Position numbers and translations under genes: made by a program. A stretch of DNA of 64,000 nt from JABMMZ01 sp040386935. GTDB taxonomy: Bacteria; Bacteroidota; Bacteroidia; NS11-12g; UBA955. The notes below the pieces were generated by a model, which did not search any database, had not been told where the DNA came from, and saw nothing but the letters and a program-made list of their open reading frames with translations. Positions 8,131 through 16,603 of this stretch are shown here, one piece after another (positions within the stretch are counted from its first letter, which is position 1; every line of letters starts with the position of its first letter). Location of the stretch: contig JAZKEQ010000013.1 in assembly GCA_040386935.1 (NCBI GenBank), positions 1-64,000 of the forward strand, in the 5' to 3' direction.

Positions 8131-9768
8131 ATGGCCGCTAAAGTCGATCTGGAATTCAACAAAAACGAGGACCTCAATAAACAACTGGTATACGAACTAA
8201 AGAGCAAATTTAAAAAAGTTGCTTTAGGTGGAGGCGAAAAAGCCGCTGCTAAACAAAAAGAAAAAGGCAAAATGCTTTGTCGCGAACGCATTGAATATTT
8301 GCGTGACAAAGACACTCCTTTTATAGAGGTTGGGGCATTCACAGGCGAAGGCATGTATGCAGAATATGGCGGTTGCCCTAGTGGAGGTGTTGTTGCCGGT
8401 ATTGGCTATGTAAGCGGCAGACAATGCATGATAGTGGCCAACGATGCGACAGTTAAAGCCGGTGCATGGTTCCCTATCACCGCTAAAAAGAATCTAAGAG
8501 CCCAGGAAATCGCCATGGAAAACAGATTGCCGATTATATATCTAGTAGACAGTGCGGGCGTATTCCTCCCTATGCAGGATGAAATATTTCCGGACAAGGA
8601 ACACTTCGGTCGCATGTTCCGCAACAATGCCATCATGAGCAGCATGGGTATTACACAAATTGCAGCAGTAATGGGCAGTTGTGTAGCAGGTGGTGCTTAT
8701 TTGCCAATCATGAGCGATGAAGCTTTAATCGTTGAAAAAACAGGCTCTATCTTTTTAGCCGGGAGTTACCTGGTAAAAGCAGCCATAGGTGAAGACATTG
8801 ATAATGAAACACTGGGAGGCGCTACCACACAAAGTGAAATAAGTGGTGTAATAGACGATAAATTCCCGGATGATAAAAGCTGCTTAGACCGCATACGCTA
8901 CATCATGGATAAAATCGGTCATTTTGAAAAAGCCGGTTTCGACAGAGTAACGCCTGTAAAACCTGTAAAAAAAGAATCGGATATATACGGTATACTGCCT
9001 GCTGAAAGATCAAAGACCTACGATACAATGGAAATTATTGAGCGTTTGGTTGACGGCAGCGAGTTTGAACAATACAAGGAAGGTTATGGCAAAAGCATTA
9101 TCTGCGGTTATGCCAGAATTGACGGATGGGCCGTAGGTATAATTGCCAACAACAGACAACTGGTAAAAAGCAAAAAAGGTGAGATGCAGTTTGGTGGTGT
9201 TATCTATAGCGACAGTGCTGATAAGTCAGCGCGCTTCATCATGAACTGCAATCAGAAAAAAATACCTCTTGTATTTCTACAGGACGTTACCGGATTCATG
9301 GTAGGCAGTCGCAGCGAACAAGGCGGCATCATCAAAGACGGTGCTAAAATGGTGAATGCCATGAGCAACAGTACCGTTCCTAAATTCACCATCATCATGG
9401 GCAATAGCTTTGGCGCAGGCAATTACGCCATGTGCGGTAAAGCGTACGACCCACGACTGATATACGCATGGCCGGGTGCTAAAATAGCGGTAATGGGTGG
9501 CGAACAGGCTGCTAAAACATTGTTGCAGATTGAAAAAGCGAGTCTCGAAGCAAGAGGTGAAAAAATTACCCCTGAAGCAGAAAAAGCTTTGCTGGATAAA
9601 ATTACTGACCGATACAATACCCAGATGAGTCCTTATTATGCCGCTTCACGCCTATGGGTTGATGGTGTAATAGATCCATTGGAAACAAGAACTGTTATCA
9701 GCGAAGGAATAGCCATGGCGAATCACGCTCCGGTGAAACAATTCAATGTGGGTGTACTACAAACCTAG
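8131..9768 (+). CDS. acyl-CoA carboxylase beta subunit (methylcrotonyl-/propionyl-CoA type)
   Basis: A 545-residue carboxyltransferase that moves CO2 from biotin to an acyl-CoA. The N-half has MLCRERIEYLRD, then DSAGVFLPMQDEIFPDKEHFGR and MGSCVAGGAYLPIMSDE (acyl-CoA oxyanion hole). The C-half has QDVTGFMVGSRSEQGGIIKDGAKM and GNSFGAGNYAMCGKAYDPR. The FPDKEHFGR and MGSC-AGGAYLP-MSDE patterns favour methylcrotonyl-CoA carboxylase (leucine breakdown), but propionyl- or geranyl-CoA carboxylases are close. No biotin-carrier alpha subunit is next to it, so the substrate is left open. Confidence 0.93.
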   Translation: MAAKVDLEFNKNEDLNKQLVYELKSKFKKVALGGGEKAAAKQKEKGKMLCRERIEYLRDKDTPFIEVGAFTGEGMYAEYGGCPSGGVVAGIGYVSGRQCMIVANDATVKAGAWFPITAKKNLRAQEIAMENRLPIIYLVDSAGVFLPMQDEIFPDKEHFGRMFRNNAIMSSMGITQIAAVMGSCVAGGAYLPIMSDEALIVEKTGSIFLAGSYLVKAAIGEDIDNETLGGATTQSEISGVIDDKFPDDKSCLDRIRYIMDKIGHFEKAGFDRVTPVKPVKKESDIYGILPAERSKTYDTMEIIERLVDGSEFEQYKEGYGKSIICGYARIDGWAVGIIANNRQLVKSKKGEMQFGGVIYSDSADKSARFIMNCNQKKIPLVFLQDVTGFMVGSRSEQGGIIKDGAKMVNAMSNSTVPKFTIIMGNSFGAGNYAMCGKAYDPRLIYAWPGAKIAVMGGEQAAKTLLQIEKASLEARGEKITPEAEKALLDKITDRYNTQMSPYYAASRLWVDGVIDPLETRTVISEGIAMANHAPVKQFNVGVLQT

Positions 9769-9785
9769 TAACTAACGGTAAAAAC

Positions 9786-10157
9786 TTAGTGATTTTTCAG
9801 CCATTCAATGGCTTTTTCCTCATCGGTAAAAAACTTTGAGGGAAAGATATTTTTCATAAATGCCAGATAAAAATTGGTGGACATTTTCTGTGTAAATGAA
9901 GTAACGACTACAGCTTCTGCAATGATAATGTCTTTGAATTTCTTATTCTCAGTTTGAAGATAGGCTCTGGCTTCGCGATTGATTGTTGATTTTTCGGTAC
10001 AGATGACTAAGCGCTTCAATGGCCTATTCTCTGTAAATGAATACAAATCATCCATTACATCTACAATTTCAGTAAGTCCCACATGCACATTGTCGTGATA
10101 ACGAACTTCAACAGTTTTACTATCAATCATCTTAAGAGACTTGAGTACTGACGCCAT
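9786..10157 (-). CDS. small STAS/SpoIIAA-like protein (paralogue of 38205-38603)
   Basis: A 123-residue protein starting at the ATG at 10157; the longer frame up to 10274 adds an unlike N-terminus. It opens with VLKSLKMIDSKTVEVRYHDNVHV, has a central LKRLVICTEKSTINREARAYL, and ends in FYLAFMKNIFPSKFFTDEEKAIEWLKNH. The alternating strand-helix plan and the final AIEWL resemble STAS/SpoIIAA-like proteins. A clear paralogue lies at 38205-38603. No catalytic residues or membrane segments are visible, and the function is unknown. Confidence 0.75.
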   Translation of the reverse strand: MASVLKSLKMIDSKTVEVRYHDNVHVGLTEIVDVMDDLYSFTENRPLKRLVICTEKSTINREARAYLQTENKKFKDIIIAEAVVVTSFTQKMSTNFYLAFMKNIFPSKFFTDEEKAIEWLKNH

Positions 10158-10294
10158 AATCTTTTCACTAAACCTAGTATTGCAATTATACCACTTTTTG
10201 TTTTCTTGAACAAAATTCACACCATCATGACAAAAAATTGACATAGGCCTTACTAACGAATCCATAAAATGCATTAATTTGCACTACTACAGCC

Positions 10295-10843
10295 ATGCTA
10301 TCATTTGTTTTCAACCCCTTCCCTGTTATACAAACCGAAAGATTAGTGCTTCGCAAAATTTCACACAGCGACACAGAAAGTCTTTTTGCCATGCGTTCTG
10401 ATCCAAGCACCATGCGTTTTATTCCCAGGCCTGTTGCCCGACATCACGATGATGTAACGGAACTTATACAAAGGATATTATCTGAACTTAATGAAAACAG
10501 AAGCATCAATTGGGCCATCACATTAAAAGAAGACAATATCTTAATCGGTACTATCGGGTATGTACGCATGTCGCCAGAAAACCACAGAGGTGAGGTTGGC
10601 TATATGCTATCGCAACACCATTACGGCAAAGGCATCATGAATGAAGCGTTGACTGCAGTGATTGATTATGGATTCAACAAGTTAAACCTCCACTCTATTG
10701 AAGGCGTAGTGAGTCCTGAAAACATGGCTTCGTCAAACGTTTTAAAAAAATGTGGGTTTATTAGAGAGGCTTACTACAAAGAAAAAGAATATGTCAACGG
10801 CAAATTCGAAGACATAGAAGTGTACTCACTGATCAAATCTTAA
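10295..10843 (+). CDS. GNAT family N-acetyltransferase (RimJ/RimL type)
   Basis: A 182-residue acetyltransferase. TERLVLRKISHSDTESLFAMRSDP is the N-terminal RimJ/RimL signature. GEVGYMLSQHHYGKGIMNEAL contains the acetyl-CoA-binding loop (Q/RxxGxG/A; here YGKGIM), and LHSIEGVVSPENMASSNVLKKCGFIREA is motif B. Substrates in this subfamily range from ribosomal proteins to small amines, so the substrate is unknown. Its stop overlaps the convergent nadE stop by 4 bp. Confidence 0.9.
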   Translation: MLSFVFNPFPVIQTERLVLRKISHSDTESLFAMRSDPSTMRFIPRPVARHHDDVTELIQRILSELNENRSINWAITLKEDNILIGTIGYVRMSPENHRGEVGYMLSQHHYGKGIMNEALTAVIDYGFNKLNLHSIEGVVSPENMASSNVLKKCGFIREAYYKEKEYVNGKFEDIEVYSLIKS

Positions 10844-12459
10844 AATCTTGCAACAAGCGGAATCAATCTTCCTCTCCCAAATGCCTTGGCGGTTACACGA
10901 AGAATTGGCGGTGCCTGATAGCGTTTGAATTCATTGCGATTAACCAATTGCAATACACGGGTAACAGTGGCCTCATCAAACCCTCTATTGACAATCGCAA
11001 CTTTATCTTCGACACCTTCTATATAGCATTTCAAAATTGCATCCAAAACATCATAAGGTGGTAAACTGTCGCTGTCCTTTTGGTCGGGGCGCAACTCAGC
11101 GCTTGGCGCTTTATTGATGATATCAGAAGGTATTATTTCTTTTGAACGGTTGATGTAATTTGCCAGTGCATACACATCGGTTTTATAAACATCGCCAATT
11201 ACACTTAAGCTGCCGCACATATCGCCATACAAAGTACTGTAGCCAACAGCCATCTCACTTTTATTACTTGTATTAAGCAGGATATGGCCTTTTTTATTGC
11301 TGTAAGCCATTAACAAAACGCCTCTGATTCTTGCTTGTAAATTTTCTTCGGTTACATCTGCAGGTAGGTTATTGAACAATGGTTGCAAGGCTGAATCAAA
11401 ACTGTCATAAGCATCTTTGATTGGCACTATAAAGTATGGATTGCCGAGATTTTCGGACAAGGCCTGCGCATCTGTTACACTACCGCCACTGCTGTATTGA
11501 GATGGCATTAATACTGCTGTAACATTTTCGGCACCTATGGCTTCGGATGCCAATGCTTGTACAACTGCTGAATCGATACCACCGGATGAACCCAGCACAA
11601 CTTTTGAAAAATTCATTTTTGTGAAATAATCTTTCAAACCAAATATAAGGGCCTTGTGTAATTGTTCAATGCGGGGCACTGCAACAGATGTTGAAGCCTG
11701 TGTTGTTGAAGTATCGATGATTACAAATTCTTCTTCGAAAGTGGCACATTGGTAAACCACTTTTCCATCGCGATTGATATACAATGAGCTGCCATCAAAA
11801 ATCAAATCGGTGTGAGCACCAACCTGATTGACATACACCATGGGCAATTTAAAATTTGCAGACTGATGACTGAGTATATCGAGACGCTGTTCCAACTTAC
11901 CTTCATTGAATGGCGATGCTGAAATATTGATGATGAGTTCCGGTTGTAAAGCACTCAGATTCTTTAAAGGGTCTTCTGTATAACTGAAAAAATCCATCTC
12001 ATCCCACAAGTCTTCGCAAATGGTTACTGCTGTTTTAACCCCACCTATTTCAATGGTTTTGAACACATCATTGCTTTGAAAATAGCGAGCTTCGCTGAAC
12101 ACATCATAAGTGGGTAATAGTGTTTTATAAATGGTATCGCGATGTTCTCCATTTGTTAGAATACATGCTGCATTGTACAAGCGCCTTCCTTTAGGATGCG
12201 CATTGGTAACAGGGCAACCCACTATGGCAGTAATCCCTTGCGTAGCTGCCGCAATCTTTTGTAAAGCAGTTTCACATTTAGCTATGAAATGGGGGTAATC
12301 CAATAAATCATCAGGAGGATAACCGCATACTGCCAGTTCACTAAAAACAATAAGGCCCGCACCTTCTGTACGAGCCTTATCAATGCTTTTGATTATTTTA
12401 AGGGTGTTACCTTCGAAATCTCCTATCGTATAGTTTAATTGAGCAAGAGCGATTTTCAT
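10840..12459 (-). CDS. nadE: glutamine-dependent NAD+ synthase
   Basis: A 539-residue bifunctional enzyme making NAD+ from nicotinic acid adenine dinucleotide, ATP and glutamine. The N-terminal nitrilase/amidase domain (residues 1-250) shows the Glu-Lys-Cys triad in FSELAVCGYP, KTLLPTYDVFSEARYF and AVTICEDLWDE. The C-terminal synthase domain has the PP-loop VLGSSGGIDSAVV and later NTSNKSEMAVGYSTLYGD and APSAELRPDQKDSDSLPPY. It is downstream of a PorT-like barrel gene and near gldB; in Flavobacterium nadE also neighbours gldB and gldC. Confidence 0.96.
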   Translation of the reverse strand: MKIALAQLNYTIGDFEGNTLKIIKSIDKARTEGAGLIVFSELAVCGYPPDDLLDYPHFIAKCETALQKIAAATQGITAIVGCPVTNAHPKGRRLYNAACILTNGEHRDTIYKTLLPTYDVFSEARYFQSNDVFKTIEIGGVKTAVTICEDLWDEMDFFSYTEDPLKNLSALQPELIINISASPFNEGKLEQRLDILSHQSANFKLPMVYVNQVGAHTDLIFDGSSLYINRDGKVVYQCATFEEEFVIIDTSTTQASTSVAVPRIEQLHKALIFGLKDYFTKMNFSKVVLGSSGGIDSAVVQALASEAIGAENVTAVLMPSQYSSGGSVTDAQALSENLGNPYFIVPIKDAYDSFDSALQPLFNNLPADVTEENLQARIRGVLLMAYSNKKGHILLNTSNKSEMAVGYSTLYGDMCGSLSVIGDVYKTDVYALANYINRSKEIIPSDIINKAPSAELRPDQKDSDSLPPYDVLDAILKCYIEGVEDKVAIVNRGFDEATVTRVLQLVNRNEFKRYQAPPILRVTAKAFGRGRLIPLVARF

Positions 12460-12481
12460 ACGCTTTGCAAAGAACGCTTTT

Positions 12482-13222
12482 TTAGAAGAAAATCCCTAAC
12501 TCAAGACCGAACACATTATTAATCATCTTTGATTTTTTATCGTTCAGTATATCTGTAAAACCGTTATTGAAACGAAGACCGGCATAAAAACTTGTGTTAC
12601 CACTCAGGCGGTATTCGATACCGGCACCTAATATCATAGAGGTTCTCAGCATATTAATATTATCGCTGTGCTCATTAAAATCATAGCGATCGTTTTCGCT
12701 TGCAGTTGAAATATATTTTTCGTTGGTTGGGAAGCCCGGTTGATTTTGTACATTCTGTTCGGCAGCTGTCGTTACCTGATTGCCAATTAAAATGCCCGGT
12801 GCAATACCTACTTGTCCCCAGTAACGCATACCGTTGCTTTCGTTGGTTCTGAATTTAAAAGTCAAAGGAATTTCAATGTACTTGAGATTGTATTTATAAG
12901 TCACTTTTGAAAAATTTCCACCCACATTCGGCAAAGTTAATTTTGCAGAATCTTTCAACTTCAGTGAATTAGACATTGACGTTACATTAAGTTCAGGTGT
13001 AAAAAAGTAATTTTGATCTAACTTAATATCTGCCATTAAACCAAAAGAGAATCCAATGCCTGAGCCATCTTTCAAAACATTTGATGTTTTCGCTTTTACA
13101 ACATTTAGTCCGGGTATAATTTTAAACCCTATTCTGAAGTCTCGGTCGTCCTGTGCCTGAACATTTGAAAAGAAAAATGAAACGAGTGCCAATAAAAATG
13201 TAGATTTAATCGTTCTATTCAT
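12482..13222 (-). CDS. outer-membrane beta-barrel protein, PorT-like
   Basis: A 246-residue protein from the ATG at 13222; eight extra residues upstream would precede a clear signal peptide that ends at VQAQ. The mature part alternates polar and hydrophobic residues as in a small beta-barrel. It has PELNVTSMSNSLKL, YIEIPLTFKFRTNE (a pattern frequent in PorT/OmpW-like proteins) and a final aromatic residue (GLELGIFF). In Porphyromonas PorT takes part in type IX secretion. Its position between nadE and gldB supports such a role, but barrel similarity alone cannot prove it. Confidence 0.75.
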   Translation of the reverse strand: MNRTIKSTFLLALVSFFFSNVQAQDDRDFRIGFKIIPGLNVVKAKTSNVLKDGSGIGFSFGLMADIKLDQNYFFTPELNVTSMSNSLKLKDSAKLTLPNVGGNFSKVTYKYNLKYIEIPLTFKFRTNESNGMRYWGQVGIAPGILIGNQVTTAAEQNVQNQPGFPTNEKYISTASENDRYDFNEHSDNINMLRTSMILGAGIEYRLSGNTSFYAGLRFNNGFTDILNDKKSKMINNVFGLELGIFF

Positions 13223-13248
13223 GTTATTATTATTTAATTTGCACAAAA

Positions 13249-14265
13249 ATGACTAAAAATTTTAGATATTTCGCTACTCCATTTGCATTATTTATAATTT
13301 TAATGACCGGAGCCTGTAATGACAACCGTTTAGATGTGAACGTTTCAAACATCGCTGTGAAGCTCAACATCCAACACTTTGAACACGATTTATTCGAAAA
13401 CACCTTCAACGATTATGGCACAGCTAAACAAAAGTTTGGCAATTTTGCTGATGACTATACCATGGGTATATTGGGTTTTAGAGGCGACAGTGTAACAGCA
13501 TTCAATCAGTTATTGCTTTACAGGCAGGATCAGAATGCGCAAAAAATGTATGGATTGGTCAAACAAAAATTTGGCAACTTTAAACCTTATGAAGACGAGT
13601 TGACCAATGCTTACAAATATTTCAAATATTATTTTCCTGAAGAGCCCATCCCTACCATCATTACATTTACCGGAAATTTTAGTTTTTATCTCAATCCTGT
13701 GGGTCAGGGGTACATCGGCATAGCGCTCGACATGCACATGGGCAGCGATTTTAAACCTTATGAATACGCAAACATTGAACAGTACTGGCGAAAAATTTTA
13801 ACCCCACAAACAATCGTTCCCAATCACATGATGGCCCATGCCAATGATTTATTTGCAGCCACTAACAAAGGGGAAACATTTGCCGACCACATGGTGTACT
13901 ATGGTAAATTGCTTTATTTTCTGGATGCAACAGTTCCGGGTGCAGCAGATGAAAATAAAATAGGCATGACAAAAGCAGAATTGGAATGGTGCAAGCGTGA
14001 AGAAAAAAGCATTTGGGCGTTTATCGTCAAGGAAAAAATGCTGTACGAAACCGAGTCGAAACGCTACGAAAAATTATTAAACGAAGGACCTAAAACTGTT
14101 ATGAGCGGTGTGCCTCCTGATGCACCGGCTATGCTGGGCCGCTATATTGGATGGATGATGGTTCGACAATTAATGAACGAAAACAAAGACATTACGCTTC
14201 CCGAATTAATGAAAAACGACAATGCCAAGTCCATTATTCAGCAAAGCGGTTATAAGCCTGAATAA
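13249..14265 (+). CDS. gldB: gliding motility lipoprotein GldB
   Basis: A 338-residue lipoprotein with its lipobox at Cys23 (LMTGAC). The body carries GldB features: FEHDLFENTFNDYGTAKQKF near residue 42, IITFTGNFSFYLNP in the middle, and GRYIGWMMVRQLMNENKDITLPELM near the end. GldB is required for gliding in Flavobacterium and belongs to the envelope apparatus. It is divergent from the PorT-like gene, with only 26 bp between the start codons. A TTTG lies 8 nt before the ATG, so any leader must be very short. Confidence 0.9.
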   Translation: MTKNFRYFATPFALFIILMTGACNDNRLDVNVSNIAVKLNIQHFEHDLFENTFNDYGTAKQKFGNFADDYTMGILGFRGDSVTAFNQLLLYRQDQNAQKMYGLVKQKFGNFKPYEDELTNAYKYFKYYFPEEPIPTIITFTGNFSFYLNPVGQGYIGIALDMHMGSDFKPYEYANIEQYWRKILTPQTIVPNHMMAHANDLFAATNKGETFADHMVYYGKLLYFLDATVPGAADENKIGMTKAELEWCKREEKSIWAFIVKEKMLYETESKRYEKLLNEGPKTVMSGVPPDAPAMLGRYIGWMMVRQLMNENKDITLPELMKNDNAKSIIQQSGYKPE

Positions 14266-14300
14266 AACTAATAGCGTTGGAATAAAAAATAACTTATTTA

Positions 14301-14334
14301 AATCTATTTAGATTGTAATTTGTTATTAAATTTG
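14301..14334 (+). promoter_or_regulatory. palindrome AATCTA-TT-TAGATT plus -7 element before NDH-2
   Basis: Perfect 6-bp arms at 14301-14306 and 14309-14314 lie just upstream of TAAATTTG (14327-14334), a good -7 element 19 nt before the ATG. The palindrome sits where a -33 box would be, so a bound protein could block or replace it. The left half AATCTA recurs in the operator before the iron operon at 50 kb. Confidence 0.4.
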
Positions 14335-14353
14335 CAGTACTTATTCTGCTGAA

Positions 14354-15640
14354 ATGCAACCCAATTTACCGGATTCCTCATTGCCAAGAATAGTGATTGT
14401 TGGCGGGGGTTTTGGAGGATTAAAACTCGCTTCAAAATTAAAAAACGCTCCTTTTCAGGTGGTGTTACTGGACAAAAATAATTTCCATCAGTTCCAACCT
14501 TTATTTTACCAGGTGGCCACTGCCGGATTAGAACCCAGCGCTATCTCATTTCCATTCAGAAAAATATTCCAAAAATTCAAGAATTTCCACTTCAGGGAAA
14601 CCTATGTCAAAAACATCAGAAGTGAAGAACAAATACTTGAGTGCAGTATAGGGAATATCCACTACGATTATCTGGTACTGGCGCTTGGCACCGATACTAA
14701 CTTTTACAAAATCGACTCTATTGCATCAAACGGTTTGCCAATGAAAACTGTTGCCGAAGCACTTAAAATTAGAAATGTAGTGCTAGAAAATTTTGAATAT
14801 GCACTCGTATCCGAAAACCCTGATGAACTCAATAAAAATTTGGATGTGATTGTTGTTGGAGGCGGCCCTACTGGCGTTGAGCTTGCCGGTGCTTTAGCTG
14901 ACTTGCGCAATGATGTATTACCCAAAGATTATCCTGAAATAGATTTCAGTAAAATGAATATTCATTTGATTGAAGCAGGTCCAAGGGTATTGGCCGCCAT
15001 GACAGAAAAGGCCGGACGTTTTGCAACAAGTTATTTGAAAAAACTGAATATCAATGTCAAATGTGGCATAAGTGTCAAAGAGTTCAATAATCACGAAGCA
15101 TTACTTTCAGACGGCAGTACGATAAAAGCCAAAACACTGATATGGGCAGCCGGTGTAGCGGCTAACCGCGTAGCAGGTTTACCCGATACAAGTTATGGTC
15201 CCGCAGGTCGCTTATTGGTTAACAATGTGAATCAGGTACAAGGTGTTAAAAATGTGTATGCCATAGGCGATACCTGTTATATGACAGAAGACAAATACCC
15301 AAAAGGACATCCACAGGTGGCACAGGTGGCAATTCAGCAAGCCAACCTTTTGTCAAAAAATATCGTCCTTATACAGAACATGCAAACACCACGCCCCTTC
15401 CAATACAATGACAAAGGCAGTATGGCCACTATCGGCCGTAATTTGGCTGTTGTCGATTTGCCGTTCTGGTCATTTGGCGGAACATTTGCATGGCTCACCT
15501 GGATGCTGGTCCATTTAATGTCGATAGTTGGGGTAAAAAACCGATTTTTTATTTTCGTAAACTGGACCTGGAGCTATTTTACAAAGGATCAGTCGCTGCG
15601 ACTTCTGATACGCCCAAAAACTAAGCAATCTTTTAGTTGA
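14354..15640 (+). CDS. ndh: type II NADH:quinone oxidoreductase
   Basis: A 428-residue FAD-dependent enzyme oxidising NADH and reducing quinone at the inner face of the membrane without pumping protons. The FAD Rossmann motif is IVIVGGGFGGLKLASKL. NDH-2 hallmarks are NFHQFQPLFYQVATAGLEPS and, for NADH, VIVVGGGPTGVELAGALADL. The conserved GVAAN and NVYAIGD (FAD) motifs follow, then AQVAIQQANLLSKNI. The C-terminal 60 residues are hydrophobic and amphipathic, suiting membrane attachment. A dyad operator candidate precedes it. Confidence 0.92.
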   Translation: MQPNLPDSSLPRIVIVGGGFGGLKLASKLKNAPFQVVLLDKNNFHQFQPLFYQVATAGLEPSAISFPFRKIFQKFKNFHFRETYVKNIRSEEQILECSIGNIHYDYLVLALGTDTNFYKIDSIASNGLPMKTVAEALKIRNVVLENFEYALVSENPDELNKNLDVIVVGGGPTGVELAGALADLRNDVLPKDYPEIDFSKMNIHLIEAGPRVLAAMTEKAGRFATSYLKKLNINVKCGISVKEFNNHEALLSDGSTIKAKTLIWAAGVAANRVAGLPDTSYGPAGRLLVNNVNQVQGVKNVYAIGDTCYMTEDKYPKGHPQVAQVAIQQANLLSKNIVLIQNMQTPRPFQYNDKGSMATIGRNLAVVDLPFWSFGGTFAWLTWMLVHLMSIVGVKNRFFIFVNWTWSYFTKDQSLRLLIRPKTKQSFS

Positions 15641-15659
15641 TATTTTAAAAAAAAGTAGT

Positions 15660-16589
15660 ATGTTTGAATTAAGAATGAATAGTTTTAGAACCGGTTTATT
15701 GAGCACCTGTCTGTTTGCCTACTCCTCAGTGTGGGGGCAGAGCGAGAACTATTTTGACTTCTCTCCGAAATGGAAAAAAGGCGATAAATTTGTTTATCAA
15801 TTAGCCGAAACCAAGTTTAAACAAAATCCATACGGTCAATATCTGTACATTCAATACGATACCAGTTACATGATTTTTAATGTGGCTGATAAGAACGATA
15901 GTAATATTCTCGTTAACATGAATTATTCCGATGGTTATTACAATGGCATACCAACCAATGATGTAATGAGAGCACCGGATTTGCTGCAAACCGAAACGTA
16001 TCAATTGGTATTCAATACCAAAGGTGAATTTATAGAACTGGCTAACTGGGAAAATTTTGCACGCATCCTCATTAACAATATTAAAGTGGAATATTCCAAC
16101 AATCAATTGGATTCCAATACGCTGAAATATTTTTATGTGTATTATCACAATCAGGAAAACGTGGAGAAAACAGTATTGGCAAGAGTATTGGAGCTTACCG
16201 ATTTATATGGAAAGGTTTACAATGCAGAAACCAATTACAGCATCGCTAAAGAAATCATCAATCCTTTCGGTGGCATGAACCTCATGAAATCCGGTTCATT
16301 TAAAGCTTATAAAGATAACAAGGTAAAGAACTCTATTTTCTTTAGAGGGCAATTGACCACCAATTACGATGAGAATGAAGCGTTACAGGAAGATTATTAC
16401 GCATTTATCAATGCCGAAAAACCTGAAACATTTGTTGAAGCTGCGCCATATATCTATATACAAGATACTTATGAGTACCAGTTTGGCACCATCAATAAAA
16501 GTATCATTCAGTACAATACTACCCACACAGTTTATTTGGGTAATGACAAACAGGGTCTTGACAGAACCTACAAACTAATGAGTTTTTAA
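15660..16589 (+). CDS. secreted protein of unknown function
   Basis: A 309-residue protein with a signal peptide ending near SSVWGQ. Either the ATG at 15660 or the one at 15675 could be used; the latter gives the cleaner signal. The mature part begins NYFDFSPKWKKGDKFVYQLAETKFKQ and is rich in Tyr and Asn, like many beta-rich envelope proteins in Bacteroidota. No catalytic motif is recognised. It starts 19 bp after ndh and ends 14 bp before the GT-C-like gene, so the three may be one transcript. Confidence 0.7.
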   Translation: MFELRMNSFRTGLLSTCLFAYSSVWGQSENYFDFSPKWKKGDKFVYQLAETKFKQNPYGQYLYIQYDTSYMIFNVADKNDSNILVNMNYSDGYYNGIPTNDVMRAPDLLQTETYQLVFNTKGEFIELANWENFARILINNIKVEYSNNQLDSNTLKYFYVYYHNQENVEKTVLARVLELTDLYGKVYNAETNYSIAKEIINPFGGMNLMKSGSFKAYKDNKVKNSIFFRGQLTTNYDENEALQEDYYAFINAEKPETFVEAAPYIYIQDTYEYQFGTINKSIIQYNTTHTVYLGNDKQGLDRTYKLMSF

Positions 16590-16590
16590 T

Positions 16591-16598
16591 TACTTTTG
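16591..16598 (+). promoter_or_regulatory. -7 element TACTTTTG immediately before 16604
   Basis: TACTTTTG fits TAnnTTTG and ends 5 nt before the ATG at 16604. If used, transcription would begin at or next to the start codon (leaderless). Confidence 0.35.
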
Positions 16599-16603
16599 CG
16601 TTT

